Positions 8,229-16,927 are shown, counted from the stretch's first letter. The stretch: 64,000 bases of DNA from Streptomyces sp. NBC_00704 (GCF_036226605.1 NZ_CP109000.1:5452501-5516500), one strand, 5' to 3'. Numbers and translations: made by a program. The notes: generated by a model not told the origin, from the letters alone.

Positions 8229-9131
8229 ATGACCACACGGCCCCTGCTGTCCGACGACGCCGACCTGCGGGTCGACTACACCGACCAGGACGACCCCGTG
8301 CTGATCCGGGCGGACGGAAGCCCGGTCGACACCTGGCGGGAGAACTACCCGTACACCGAGCGCATGGAGCGCAAGGAGTACGACTGCCACAAGCGGCTCC
8401 AGCAGATCGAGCTGCTGAAGCTCCAGAGCTGGATCAAGGAGACGGGACGCCGCCTCGTCATCCTCTTCGAGGGCCGGGACGCGGCCGGCAAGGGCGGCAC
8501 CATCAAGCGGTTCACCGAGCACCTCAACCCGCGCGGCGCGAGGGTCGTGGCCCTGGAGAAGCCCACCGAGCGCGAGCGCGGGCAGTGGTACTTCCAGCGG
8601 TACGTCGAACAGCTGCCGACGGCGGGCGAGATCGTGCTCTTCGACCGGTCCTGGTACAACAGGGCCGGCGTCGAACGCGTCATGGGCTTCTGTACGGACG
8701 ACGAGTACCAGCGCTTCGCCCGTCAGGCCCCGATGTTCGAGCGGATGCTCGTGGACGACGGCGTCGACCTGGTGAAGTTCTGGTTCTCGGTGTCGCAGAG
8801 CGAGCAGCGCACCCGTTTCACGATCCGCCGGATCGACCCCGTACGGCAGTGGAAGCTCAGCCCGATGGACCTCGCCTCGCTGGAGCGCTGGGACGACTAC
8901 ACCGCCGCCAAGGTCGTCATGTTCCGCGAGACGGACACCACGTACGCGCCCTGGACGGTGGTCAAGAGCAACGACAAGAAACGGGCGCGGGTCGAGGCCA
9001 TGCGCAGCGTGCTCGCCCGGTTCGACTACGACGACAAGGACGAGGAGGTCGTCGGCACCCCCGACCCGCGCATAGTCGGCGCGGCGGCCGGGCTGCTGGA
9101 GGTGGGCGAGGGCGACGAGGACGCCGTCTGA
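8229..9131 (+). CDS. ppk2: Polyphosphate kinase 2 (PPK2)
   Basis: A 300-residue class-I-like PPK2, transferring phosphate between polyphosphate and nucleotides. Walker A is EGRDAAGKGGT (about 81-91) and the Walker B/lid region is DRSWYNR (139-145), with the family's YFQRYVEQLP and KFWFSVSQSEQ segments. I prefer the ATG at 8229 because GGGAGG sits 8 nt upstream; an in-frame ATG at 8184 is possible. The 340 nt upstream hold imperfect repeats of a CGACGGACGCC core and no gene. It converges with sodN across a perfect bidirectional hairpin. Confidence 0.95.
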   Translation: MTTRPLLSDDADLRVDYTDQDDPVLIRADGSPVDTWRENYPYTERMERKEYDCHKRLQQIELLKLQSWIKETGRRLVILFEGRDAAGKGGTIKRFTEHLNPRGARVVALEKPTERERGQWYFQRYVEQLPTAGEIVLFDRSWYNRAGVERVMGFCTDDEYQRFARQAPMFERMLVDDGVDLVKFWFSVSQSEQRTRFTIRRIDPVRQWKLSPMDLASLERWDDYTAAKVVMFRETDTTYAPWTVVKSNDKKRARVEAMRSVLARFDYDDKDEEVVGTPDPRIVGAAAGLLEVGEGDEDAV

Positions 9132-9153
9132 GCGGCACCGCCCACGGCATGGC

Positions 9154-9188
9154 GAAGGGGCCCGGTCGGCGTCCGACCGGGCCCCTTC
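9154..9188. terminator. Perfect bidirectional terminator between ppk2 and sodN
   Basis: A perfect 16-bp stem (GAAGGGGCCCGGTCGG with its complement) and 3-nt loop lie between convergent genes, so it can serve both strands. On the sodN strand it would be the 3' end of the transcript and of any 3'-UTR-derived RNA. Confidence 0.85.
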
Positions 9189-9245
9189 ACGCATGATGCG
9201 ACGCGCGTTCCCCGTGACCCGCGATGGTGCACCGACCGCAGGTCC
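9154..9245 (-). ncRNA. Candidate s-SodF-like small RNA from the sodN 3' UTR
   Basis: In S. coelicolor a roughly 90-nt RNA processed from the sodN 3' UTR base-pairs with sodF mRNA and represses it when nickel is plentiful. Here the sodN 3' UTR is about 110 nt and ends in the perfect hairpin at 9154-9188, a matching architecture. The 5' processing point is guessed, and complementarity to sodF cannot be checked because sodF is outside this window. Confidence 0.45.
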
Positions 9246-9263
9246 TGGACGGGGATCGGCGGC

Positions 9264-9659
9264 TCAGGCCTTCTTGGTCTCCCAGAAGATGTCGCTGATC
9301 TGGCCGATCAGCTCCAGGGCCTTCTCGCCCGTCTTCGGGTCCGTCGAGGCCTTGGCGGCCGACAGGGCCTTCAGGGCGTCGTTGACGAGCTGGTGCAGCT
9401 GGGGGTACTTCTCGAAGTGCGGGGGCTTGAAGTAGTCGCTCCACAGCACGGAGACGTGGTGCTTCGCGAGCTCGGCACGCTGCTCCTTGATGACGGTGGC
9501 GCGCGCCTGGAAGTGCGGGTCGTCGTTGGCGGCCATCTTCTCCTGCACGGCCTTCACCGACTCCGCCTCGATGCGGGCCTGGGCCGGGTCGTACACGCCG
9601 CAGGGCAGGTCGCAGTGTGCGCTGACCTTGACCGTGGGGGCAAACAGGCGGGAAAGCAT
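9264..9659 (-). CDS. sodN: Nickel superoxide dismutase precursor
   Basis: A 131-residue precursor. The first 14 residues (MLSRLFAPTVKVSA) are the propeptide; cleavage exposes His15 as residue 1 of the mature nickel hook HCDLPCGVY, whose His1, Cys2 and Cys6 bind nickel. The remainder is the four-helix bundle that forms the hexamer. It converts superoxide to oxygen and peroxide in the cytoplasm. RBS AGGAAGG precedes the ATG. It is divergent from sodX. In streptomycetes sodN responds to nickel through Nur, indirectly or at other loci; I see no clear Nur box here. Confidence 0.97.
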   Translation of the reverse strand: MLSRLFAPTVKVSAHCDLPCGVYDPAQARIEAESVKAVQEKMAANDDPHFQARATVIKEQRAELAKHHVSVLWSDYFKPPHFEKYPQLHQLVNDALKALSAAKASTDPKTGEKALELIGQISDIFWETKKA

Positions 9660-9804
9660 GGAGCGTTCCTTCCTCGTGATCGTCTTCTCAGGTGGGACAT
9701 TACTCCCTGGGGGAGGGCTTTTGGCGGGTGCCCCCTGGGGCTTAGGACAAAAGTCCGGGGTCAGACTGGGACTGGTGGAGGAACGGACCGGGGAGGTGCC
9801 GGGG

Positions 9805-10245
9805 ATGCCGGAACTGTCGCAGGAGGGCGAGCGGGGCAGGGCCGCCGCGCCGTTCGGGCTGGCCGAGGTGACCGGTCCGTCCATGGTGCCCACGCTCCGG
9901 CACGGGGACCGGCTGCTGGTGCACTACGGCGCGCGGGTGCGGCCCGGCGACGTGATCGTGCTGCGGCACCCCTTCCAGCAGGACCTGCTGGTCGTCAAGC
10001 GGGCCGCCGAGCGCCGGGAGGGCGGGTGGTGGGTCCTCGGGGACAACGCCTTCGCCGGCGGCGACAGCACGGACTACGGGACGGTGCCCGACGAGCTGAT
10101 CCTGGGCCGGGCGCGGCTGCGCTGGCGTCCGCTCGCGCCGGGTCAGCGCTCGCCGCTGGCGGTGGTGCGCTGGGCGCTGTCGGCGGCCAGGCCGCTGTCG
10201 GCGGCGCGGTCGCGGTCGGCCTCCAGGCGCTTGCGGGCGCGGTAG
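9805..10245 (+). CDS. sodX: Nickel-SOD maturation protease SodX (S26 peptidase)
   Basis: A 146-residue signal-peptidase-like protease presumed to remove the SodN propeptide. Catalytic Ser26 lies in VTGPSMVPTLRHGD and the general-base Lys65 in DLLVVKRAAE; the GDNAFAGGDSTDYG box completes the S26 pattern. No membrane helix is visible, fitting a cytoplasmic substrate. The ATG at 9805 has GGGAGG 8 nt upstream; the longer in-frame extension is antisense to sodN and rejected. The 3' end overlaps the convergent CGNR gene by 103 bp, an unusually long tail-to-tail overlap. Confidence 0.92.
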   Translation: MPELSQEGERGRAAAPFGLAEVTGPSMVPTLRHGDRLLVHYGARVRPGDVIVLRHPFQQDLLVVKRAAERREGGWWVLGDNAFAGGDSTDYGTVPDELILGRARLRWRPLAPGQRSPLAVVRWALSAARPLSAARSRSASRRLRAR

Positions 10246-10778
10246 GCGGCGACGTTGGCGCGGGTGGCGCACCGGTCGGAGCAGTAGCGCCGGGAGCGGT
10301 TGGTGGAGGTGTCGAGGTAGGCGTTGCGGCAGGGGCTCGCCTCGCACAGGCCCAGCCGGTCGACGCCGTACTCGGTGAGGTGGAAGGCCAGGCCCATGGC
10401 GGCGATGGCCGCGTAGCCCGCCGTCGCGTTGGACGGGTGGTCGGCGAGGTGCATGTGCCACAGGGGGCGGCCGTCGTCGTCGCGGAAGTCGTGGCCGGAG
10501 ATCTGCGGGCTGACCGGGAACTCCAGCAGCAGGGAGTTCAGCAGGTCCACCGCGAGGGTCTCGTCGCCGCCGTCGGCCGCCTCGAAGACCGCCCGCAGCC
10601 GGCCGCGGACCGAGCGGAACCGGGTGACGTCCGCCTCGGTGGCCCGGCGGGCGGCCGACTGGTTGCCGCCGAAGAGGTCCCGGACGGCCTCGACGGACGT
10701 CAGGGCGTCCTTGCCCCGGGTCGGCTCCTCGCTGTTGACGAGCCGCACGGCGTAGTCCGAGTAATAGGCCAGTTCCAC
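10143..10778 (-). CDS. CGNR zinc finger protein (ABATE-type N-terminal domain)
   Basis: A 211-residue protein with an N-terminal stress-associated domain (YYSDYAVRLVNS...) and a C-terminal CGNR-type zinc finger, here CEASPCRNAYLD...RRYCSDRCATRANVAAYRAR, which is thought to bind DNA. GTG start at 10778. Its last 34 codons lie antisense to the end of sodX. Both C-terminal tails are low-complexity (Ala, Ser, Arg), so one may have grown by stop-codon loss. Probably a transcriptional regulator; target unknown. Confidence 0.88.
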   Translation of the reverse strand: MELAYYSDYAVRLVNSEEPTRGKDALTSVEAVRDLFGGNQSAARRATEADVTRFRSVRGRLRAVFEAADGGDETLAVDLLNSLLLEFPVSPQISGHDFRDDDGRPLWHMHLADHPSNATAGYAAIAAMGLAFHLTEYGVDRLGLCEASPCRNAYLDTSTNRSRRYCSDRCATRANVAAYRARKRLEADRDRAADSGLAADSAQRTTASGER

Positions 10779-11061
10779 GTGTAGTCCTTACGGGGGCGCT
10801 CTGTGGTCGGGGTGCGGGAGGAGTAACGGCCGTTCGTGGCTCCAGGGTATTACGCCAACCGGGGGCGGGGCGGAGACGACGCACGCGCGCGGGACGGCCG
10901 CGAGAACGGCGCCCCGGCGACGCGGACCACATGATCGACGACTCGGCGCCCCGGATCAACGCGGGGAGTCTGCACGGTGGAGCACGCACGCCGCCGTACG
11001 ACGCCGCACACCGCCGCACACCGCCGTGCGCGCGGGCCGCACCGGTCGTCCGGCGGGGAAA

Positions 11062-11103
11062 CGAGGACGGGCGGTACGGAATTCTCCGTACCGCCCGTCC
11101 TCG
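11062..11103 (-). terminator. Terminator of the amino-acid ABC transporter operon
   Basis: A perfect 19-bp stem (CGAGGACGGGCGGTACGGA and complement) with loop ATTC lies 20 nt past the ATPase gene stop. The rest of the 10779-11121 spacer holds the CGNR gene upstream region and no gene I can support. Confidence 0.85.
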
Positions 11104-11121
11104 CGTATGCGCCGCGTGCCG

Positions 11122-11883
11122 CTAGAGCACCTTCGACAGGAACGCCTGCGTCCGCTCGTGCTGCGGGTTGGTCAGCACCTCGCGCGGGTTGCCGGACTCG
11201 ACGACCACGCCGCCGTCCATGAAGACCAGGCTGTCGCCGACCTCGCGGGCGAAGCCCATCTCGTGGGTGACGACGACCATCGTCATGCCGGACTCGGCGA
11301 GGTCGCGCATGACGTCGAGGACGTCGCCGACCAGCTCCGGGTCGAGGGCCGAGGTCGGCTCGTCGAACAGCATCAGCTTCGGGTCCATGGCGAGCGCCCG
11401 CGCGATGGCGACGCGCTGCTGCTGGCCGCCGGAGAGCTGCGAGGGGTAGTTGCCCGCCTTGTCGGCGAGGCCGACGCGGTCCAGGAGCTCACGCGCCCGC
11501 TCCCGGGCCTGGGCCTTGCTGGCGCCCTTGACCTGGACCGGGGCCTCGACGATGTTGTCGAGCGCCGTCATGTGCGGGAACAGGTTGAACCGCTGGAACA
11601 CCATGCCGATGTCCCGGCGCTTGAGCGCGACCTCGCTGTCCTTGAGCTCGTACAGCTTGTCGCCCTTCTGGCGGTAGCCCACCAGGTCCCCGTCGACGTA
11701 CAGGCGGCCGGCGTTGATCTTCTCCAGGTGGTTGATGCACCTGAGGAACGTCGACTTGCCGGAGCCGGACGGGCCGATGAGGCAGAACACCTCGCCGTTC
11801 TTGACCTCCAGGTCGATGCCCTTGAGGACCTCGACCGCGCCGAAGGACTTGTGGACGCCCTCGGCCTTCACCATCGCGGTCAT
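11122..11883 (-). CDS. Polar amino-acid ABC transporter ATP-binding protein
   Basis: A 253-residue ABC ATPase. Walker A is GPSGSGKST, the signature LSGGQQQRVAIARAL, Walker B LMLFDEPTSALD, and the H-loop VVVTHEMG. The closest family is the GlnQ/GluA class energising import of polar amino acids such as glutamate or glutamine. It is the last gene of a substrate-binding protein, permease, ATPase operon and overlaps the permease stop by 4 nt. Confidence 0.95.
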   Translation of the reverse strand: MTAMVKAEGVHKSFGAVEVLKGIDLEVKNGEVFCLIGPSGSGKSTFLRCINHLEKINAGRLYVDGDLVGYRQKGDKLYELKDSEVALKRRDIGMVFQRFNLFPHMTALDNIVEAPVQVKGASKAQARERARELLDRVGLADKAGNYPSQLSGGQQQRVAIARALAMDPKLMLFDEPTSALDPELVGDVLDVMRDLAESGMTMVVVTHEMGFAREVGDSLVFMDGGVVVESGNPREVLTNPQHERTQAFLSKVL

Positions 11884-12848
11884 GCCGCACTCCTTTCGCG
11901 GCCGATCGAGAGCAGGTTCGCCCGGATCTTCTGGAAGACGGTGGGCGGGAGGCTGCGGCTCGAACCGCGGGCGTAGTAGCGCTCCAGGTAGTACTGGAAG
12001 ACGCTGAAGACGCTGGTCATGACCAGGTACCAGATGGAGGCGACGAACAGCAGCTCCATCACGGCGAACGACGAGGAGCCGATCACCGAGGTCGAGCGGA
12101 GGAGTTCGTTGTACGTCACCACGTACACCAGCGACGAGGTCTTCAGCATGTTGATGAACTCGTTGCCGGTCGGCGGCACGATCACCCGCATGGCCTGCGG
12201 GATGACGATCCGGCGCAGCGTCCTGCCATGGCTCATGCCCAGCGCGTGGGCGGCCTCGGTCTGTCCCTCGTCCACGGCCAGCAGGCCGGCCCGGCAGATC
12301 TCGGCCATGTAGGCGGCCTCGTTGAGGCCGAGGCCGAGCAGGGCGCACATGAACGGCGTCATGACGTCCGTCATCTCGTCCTTGTAGATCGGACCGAGGT
12401 TCAGGACGGGGAAGATCAGCGCCAGGTTGAACCACATCAGCAGCTGCACGTAGACCGGCGTGCCGCGGAAGAACCAGATGTAGACCCAGGCGACCGTGCT
12501 GGTCACCGGGTTCTTCGACAGCCGCATCACGGCCAGCACGACGCCCAGGACGACGCCCAGCACCATGGACAGCACGCTGATCAGCAGCGTGCGCCCGGCG
12601 CCCGCGATGACCGTCGAGTCGAACAGCTGGTCGCCGACGGTCTTCCACTGGATGTCGCCCTTCGCGAAGGCGTTGACCAGCAGCGCCAGGAGCGCGAGGA
12701 CGATGACGGCGCTGACCCAGCGGCCGTAGTGGCGCACCGGGATGGCCTTGATGGCCTCCGGCGGGCCGGAGAACGCCGACGTCTTGGACACCGGCGGGTT
12801 GTCCTCGGGTGGTGCACCCGCGGGGGACTTGTCGAACTTGTCAGTCAT
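11880..12848 (-). CDS. Amino-acid ABC transporter permease
   Basis: A 322-residue HisM/GluC-type permease. A 40-residue cytoplasmic N terminus is followed by about five to six helices. The EAA loop is EAAHALGMSHGRTLRRIVIPQAMR, spread over residues about 216-239. Many actinobacterial glutamate systems have two permease genes, whereas this operon has one, so it likely works as a homodimer. It sits 39 nt after the binding-protein gene. Confidence 0.94.
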   Translation of the reverse strand: MTDKFDKSPAGAPPEDNPPVSKTSAFSGPPEAIKAIPVRHYGRWVSAVIVLALLALLVNAFAKGDIQWKTVGDQLFDSTVIAGAGRTLLISVLSMVLGVVLGVVLAVMRLSKNPVTSTVAWVYIWFFRGTPVYVQLLMWFNLALIFPVLNLGPIYKDEMTDVMTPFMCALLGLGLNEAAYMAEICRAGLLAVDEGQTEAAHALGMSHGRTLRRIVIPQAMRVIVPPTGNEFINMLKTSSLVYVVTYNELLRSTSVIGSSSFAVMELLFVASIWYLVMTSVFSVFQYYLERYYARGSSRSLPPTVFQKIRANLLSIGRERSAA

Positions 12849-12887
12849 GGGGACTGCCCTTCGAAGACTTCAGGAGGTGCGGGTGGA

Positions 12888-13853
12888 TCACTTGCCGCCG
12901 TTGACCGTGGCGGACTTGATCGCGCCGCTCTCGGCGCCCCACTTCTCCAGCACCTTCTGGTACGAGCCGTCCTTGATGATCGCGTCGACGGCCTCCTTGA
13001 GGGCGTCGCGCAGCTGGGTGCCCTTCTTGTCGACGACGATGCCGAACGGAGCGGCCTCGTACTGCTTGTCGAGCACCTCGAAGGTCGCGCCGCCGCCGGC
13101 CTTGCGGGCCATGTCCACGGCGACCGGGTAGTCGTTGACGCCGGCCACGGCGCCGCCGGACTTCACGCGGGTCTGGGCCTCGGTGTCGTTCTCGAACGAC
13201 TCGATCTTGAGGGCCTTCTTGCCGTCGGCGGTGCACTTCTTCGACTGCGTCTGGAGGGCCTCTTCGTAGGTGGTGCCCCGCTGCACGGCGACGGTCTGGC
13301 CGCAGAGGTCGTCCAGGGTCTTGATGCCCTTGGGGTTGCCCTTCTTCACGTAGACGGCCGTGCCGGCGGTGAAGTAGTCCACGAAGTCGACGCCCTCGCC
13401 GAGCTTCTTGCCCTTGTCGTCCAGGCCTTCCTGGCGCTGCTTGTTGTCCGTGATCGACGACATGGCCACGTCGTAGCGGCCGGTGTTCACCGCGGTGATC
13501 AGGGTGTCGAAGCCGCCCGAGGTGAACTGGAACTCGACGCCGAGCTGCTTGCCGAGCGCGGCGGCGATGTCGGGGTCGACGCCCACGATCTTGCCGCCCT
13601 CGACGGACTCCATCGGGGCGTACTCGGCGTTGGTGCCGACCTTGATGACGCCCGCCTTCTGGATCGCGGCCGGGAGCTTGGAGAAGAGGGGGGCCTTGTC
13701 GGAGCTGCTCGACGTGTCGGAGGAGGAGCTCCCGCCGCCGTTGGTCTGGTCGCCGCAGGCGGAGAGCAGCAAGGCGCCCGCGACCGCGAGAGATCCGACC
13801 GCTGCCAGGCGGGTGCGCGCGGCGGTCGTGTGACGGGTGGTGCGTGCGGTCAT
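12888..13853 (-). CDS. Amino-acid ABC transporter substrate-binding lipoprotein
   Basis: A 321-residue exported binding protein. The signal peptide has a basic start and the lipobox LLSAC, so the mature N terminus is lipid-anchored Cys33. A Ser/Gly/Asp-rich tether precedes the SBP_bac_3 domain, which starts near KVGTNAEYAPMESVE. The conserved GFDTLITAVNTGRYDVAMSSI region and FGIVVDKKG segment fit the polar amino-acid (GltI/HisJ-like) class. RBS GGAGG precedes the ATG. First gene of the operon. Confidence 0.95.
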   Translation of the reverse strand: MTARTTRHTTAARTRLAAVGSLAVAGALLLSACGDQTNGGGSSSSDTSSSSDKAPLFSKLPAAIQKAGVIKVGTNAEYAPMESVEGGKIVGVDPDIAAALGKQLGVEFQFTSGGFDTLITAVNTGRYDVAMSSITDNKQRQEGLDDKGKKLGEGVDFVDYFTAGTAVYVKKGNPKGIKTLDDLCGQTVAVQRGTTYEEALQTQSKKCTADGKKALKIESFENDTEAQTRVKSGGAVAGVNDYPVAVDMARKAGGGATFEVLDKQYEAAPFGIVVDKKGTQLRDALKEAVDAIIKDGSYQKVLEKWGAESGAIKSATVNGGK

Positions 13854-14162
13854 GGTGGGTTCCTCCGGCGGATGGATGGAGATGCCGATGGCTCGACAAA
13901 TGCCGATGGGTCGACGAGAACACAGACCTTCGGGTGTCGCGACCTCGTGTGATTACGGCATCTTGCCATTCGGACGACGCCATTCAGGGGGGCAGCCATG
14001 TCAAAATCGGATAACGGGCGACCCCCGAACCGCATCAGTCCGGTACATCACGACCGGACGGAGCCGGACCATCTGCGGGAATCTCCCGTTCCGGCCGAAA
14101 GTTCTTCGGTTCCACCCATGATGCGATCACCCGACCTCTGTCCCGTCGCCACCCCGTCCCAC

Positions 14163-14221
14163 GTCAAGGCCGGGTCAAGCGTCGCCAAGGGCCGACAAGG
14201 GGCGTCAAGGGCTTGTCAAGG
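14163..14221. promoter_or_regulatory. Helically phased GTCAAG direct-repeat array
   Basis: Six related hexamers begin at 14163, 14174, 14184, 14194, 14204 and 14215 (GTCAAG, GTCAAG, GCCAAG, GACAAG, GTCAAG, GTCAAG), spaced 10-11 bp, one helical turn each. They lie in the 660-bp spacer between the divergent ABC operon and the malic enzyme gene. Spaced direct repeats of this kind are the usual target of OmpR/PhoB-type or SARP-type regulators. The rest of 13854-14513 holds no gene I can support. Confidence 0.55.
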
Positions 14222-14513
14222 GTTTTCCGGGTTCCTGGCGGGTCCTCGCGCATGAGCCGCGTCACTCGCGGTGATCTCTGTCGGAGGTCGACAGCTCCGG
14301 TGATGTGACCTTGCACCGAATGGACTCGTCGGCTGTGGTCTCCGTCCGGTAAGAAGGTTTTTTACACCCCTCATCCGGGGCTCAGGGCGCGTGTGCGGCG
14401 CGCCCGACGCCAGGCGCCCGTTCGCATCACCTCAGGGCCCTGTGCGATGCCCGCCCACTTCTCAATCAGGAGTGGCCACCCTCAAACCATGCAGACCTAA
14501 GGGGTACGACACA

Positions 14514-15743
14514 GTGGCAGCGGAGATCGTCAATCCTCGCAGCGAGAACGCCGACCAGACGGGCCGGGAGGGCGGTGCGGAGCCCCTCGACTCGTTCGAC
14601 CCGGTGTTCGCACTGCACCGAGGCGGAAAGATGGCCGTGCAGGCCACCGTCCCGGTCCGCGACAAGGACGACCTGTCCCTCGCTTACACCCCCGGCGTCG
14701 CGCGCGTGTGCACCGCGATCGCGGAACAGCCGGACCTGGTGAACGACTACACCTGGAAGTCGTCCGTCGTCGCCGTCGTGACCGACGGCACGGCGGTGCT
14801 CGGACTCGGGGACATCGGCCCCGAGGCGTCCCTCCCCGTGATGGAGGGCAAGGCCATCCTCTTCAAGCAGTTCGGCGGCGTGGACGCGGTTCCGATCGCG
14901 CTCGCCTGCACGGACGTGGAGGAGATCATCGAGACGGTGGTGCGTCTCGCGCCCTCGTTCGGCGGAGTGAACCTGGAGGACATCTCGGCGCCGCGGTGCT
15001 TCGAGATCGAGCGCCGCCTCCAGGACGCCCTCGACATCCCGGTCTTCCACGACGACCAGCACGGCACCGCCATCGTCACGCTGGCGGCGCTGCGCAACGC
15101 GGCCCGGCTGAGCGGGCGCGGCATCGGCGAGCTGCGGGCGGTCATCTCGGGCGCCGGCGCGGCCGGTGTCGCCATCGCCAGGATGCTGGTCGAGGCCGGC
15201 ATCGGGGACGTCGCGGTCGCGGACCGCAAGGGCGTCGTCTCGGCGGAGCGGCAGGACCTGACCGACGTCAAGCGCGAGCTGGCCTCCTTCACCAACAAGG
15301 CGGGGCTGACCGGCTCGCTGGAGAGCGCGCTCGCGGGCGCCGACGTCTTCATCGGCGTCTCGGGCGGCACCGTGTCGGAGGAGGCGGTGGCCTCGATGGC
15401 GAAGGGCGCGTTCGTCTTCGCCATGGCCAACCCGAACCCGGAGGTGCACCCGGAGGTCGCCCACAAGTACGCGGCGGTCGTCGCGACCGGGCGGTCGGAC
15501 TTCCCGAACCAGATCAACAACGTGCTGGCGTTCCCGGGGATCTTCGCCGGCGCGTTGCAGGTGCGGGCGTCCCGGATCACCGAGGGCATGAAGCTCGCCG
15601 CCGCCGAGGCGCTCGCGGGCGTCGTCGGCGACGATCTCGCGGCGGACTACGTGATCCCGTCGCCGTTCGACGAGCGGGTCGCCCCCGCGGTGACGGCGGC
15701 GGTCGCCGCGGCCGCCCGTGCGGAGGGCGTCGCCCGCCGCTGA
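14514..15743 (+). CDS. NAD(P)-dependent malic enzyme
   Basis: A 409-residue malic enzyme that decarboxylates malate to pyruvate, linking the TCA cycle to gluconeogenesis and NAD(P)H supply. The N-terminal malic domain has LAYTPGVARVC and KAILFKQFGGVDAVPI; the metal-binding/catalytic region is FHDDQHGTAIV, and the nucleotide-binding fold begins VISGAGAAGVAIARML. The length is that of the short bacterial type without an acetyltransferase domain. I choose GTG at 14514 (VAAEIVNPRSENAD) because homology starts there; upstream in-frame codons look non-coding. Confidence 0.95.
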   Translation: MAAEIVNPRSENADQTGREGGAEPLDSFDPVFALHRGGKMAVQATVPVRDKDDLSLAYTPGVARVCTAIAEQPDLVNDYTWKSSVVAVVTDGTAVLGLGDIGPEASLPVMEGKAILFKQFGGVDAVPIALACTDVEEIIETVVRLAPSFGGVNLEDISAPRCFEIERRLQDALDIPVFHDDQHGTAIVTLAALRNAARLSGRGIGELRAVISGAGAAGVAIARMLVEAGIGDVAVADRKGVVSAERQDLTDVKRELASFTNKAGLTGSLESALAGADVFIGVSGGTVSEEAVASMAKGAFVFAMANPNPEVHPEVAHKYAAVVATGRSDFPNQINNVLAFPGIFAGALQVRASRITEGMKLAAAEALAGVVGDDLAADYVIPSPFDERVAPAVTAAVAAAARAEGVARR

Positions 15744-15753
15744 CGCACACCCC

Positions 15754-15786
15754 GAATGGTCCCGTCCGTGCAGGGCGGGACCATTC
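15754..15786 (+). terminator. Malic enzyme terminator
   Basis: A 13-14 bp stem with one G-U pair (GAATGGTCCCGTCC with GGGCGGGACCATTC) lies 10 nt past the stop and is followed by CTTTG. Confidence 0.8.
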
Positions 15787-15914
15787 CTTTGCCCGCCGAC
15801 CGGCCCGTTCGGGTGACGGCGCCGGGCGCGCGGTCGCGACGAGCGCCGAAGGGACGGAGCGCAAGAGGGTGTGTCTCACAGTCCCGTCCGGTTTCGTTCG
15901 ACGGCGCCGGACCC

Positions 15915-15930
15915 TAGGGTCGGGATCATG
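15915..15930 (+). promoter_or_regulatory. -10-like TAGGGT just upstream of a possible leaderless start
   Basis: TAGGGT ends 7 nt before the ATG of the next gene, and no Shine-Dalgarno sequence is present. That spacing fits a leaderless transcript, common in Streptomyces. No convincing -35 is visible. Confidence 0.35.
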
Positions 15931-16893
15931 TTCGCCGCCTACGCCGCCCGAATCGACCGCGACCAGCCGCTTTCCGGCCTGGAGTTGGGGGAGCGCCCGG
16001 CCCCCGAGGCCCGTCCCGGCTGGAGCGTCGTCGACGTCCGGGCCGCTTCCCTCAACCACCACGATCTCTGGTCGCTGAAGGGCGTCGGTCTTCCGGAGGG
16101 CCGGCTGCCGATGATCCTCGGCTGCGACGCCGCCGGTGTCGACGCGGACGGCAACGAGGTCGTCCTGCACTCCGTGATCGGGCAGACCGGGCACGGCGTC
16201 GGGCCCGACGAGCCGCGCTCCATCCTCACCGAGCGGTACCAGGGCACCTTCGCCGAGCAGGTCGCCGTGCCGACCTGGAACGTCCTGCCCAAGCCGAAGG
16301 AGCTGTCCTTCGCGGAGGCCGCCTGTCTGCCCACGGCCTGGCTGACGGCGTACCGCATGCTCTTCACCAACGCGGGCGTGCGCCCCGGCGACTCCGTTCT
16401 CGTCCAGGGCGCCGGCGGCGGGGTCGCCACGGCGGCCATCGTGCTGGGCAAGGCCGCCGGGCTGCGGGTCTTCGCCACCAGCAGGGACGAGGCCAAGCGC
16501 AGGCGGGCCCTGGAGCTGGGCGCGGTCGAGGCCGTGGAGCCCGGCGCCCGGCTGCCGCAGCGGATGGACGCCGTCATCGAGACCGTCGGCGCGGCCACCT
16601 GGTCGCACTCGGTGAAGTCGCTGCGGCCCGGCGGCACGCTCGTCATCTCCGGCGCGACCAGCGGCGACGCCCCCTCGCGGGCGGAGCTGACCCGGGTCTT
16701 CTTCCTGGAGCTGAAGATCGTCGGCTCCACCATGGGCTCCAGGGACGAGCTGGAGGACCTGCTCTCCTTCTGCGCCCTCACCGGCGTCCGGCCCGTCATC
16801 GACGAGGTGCTCCCGCTCGACCGGGCCCGCGAGGGCTTCGAGCGGCTCGCGTCCGGCGAGCAGTTCGGCAAGATCGTGCTCACCAACGGCTGA
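15928..16893 (+). CDS. Zinc-type alcohol dehydrogenase-like oxidoreductase (MDR family)
   Basis: A 321-residue medium-chain dehydrogenase/reductase. The GroES-like half contains ASLNHHDLWSLKG and LGCDAAGV, and the Rossmann half begins DSVLVQGAGGGVATAA. The structural-zinc four-Cys cluster is missing and few catalytic zinc ligands are evident, so it is closer to quinone-oxidoreductase-like members. Substrate unknown. Stand-alone gene between two terminators. Confidence 0.9.
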   Translation: MFAAYAARIDRDQPLSGLELGERPAPEARPGWSVVDVRAASLNHHDLWSLKGVGLPEGRLPMILGCDAAGVDADGNEVVLHSVIGQTGHGVGPDEPRSILTERYQGTFAEQVAVPTWNVLPKPKELSFAEAACLPTAWLTAYRMLFTNAGVRPGDSVLVQGAGGGVATAAIVLGKAAGLRVFATSRDEAKRRRALELGAVEAVEPGARLPQRMDAVIETVGAATWSHSVKSLRPGGTLVISGATSGDAPSRAELTRVFFLELKIVGSTMGSRDELEDLLSFCALTGVRPVIDEVLPLDRAREGFERLASGEQFGKIVLTNG

Positions 16894-16927
16894 CGGCCGG
16901 CCGGTGGTCCGGCGTGCGCGGTCGCGG

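Noticed and set aside
13998..14255. 85-codon ORF between the ABC operon and malic enzyme
   Set aside because: No RBS, poor codon bias; it overlaps the phased repeat array.
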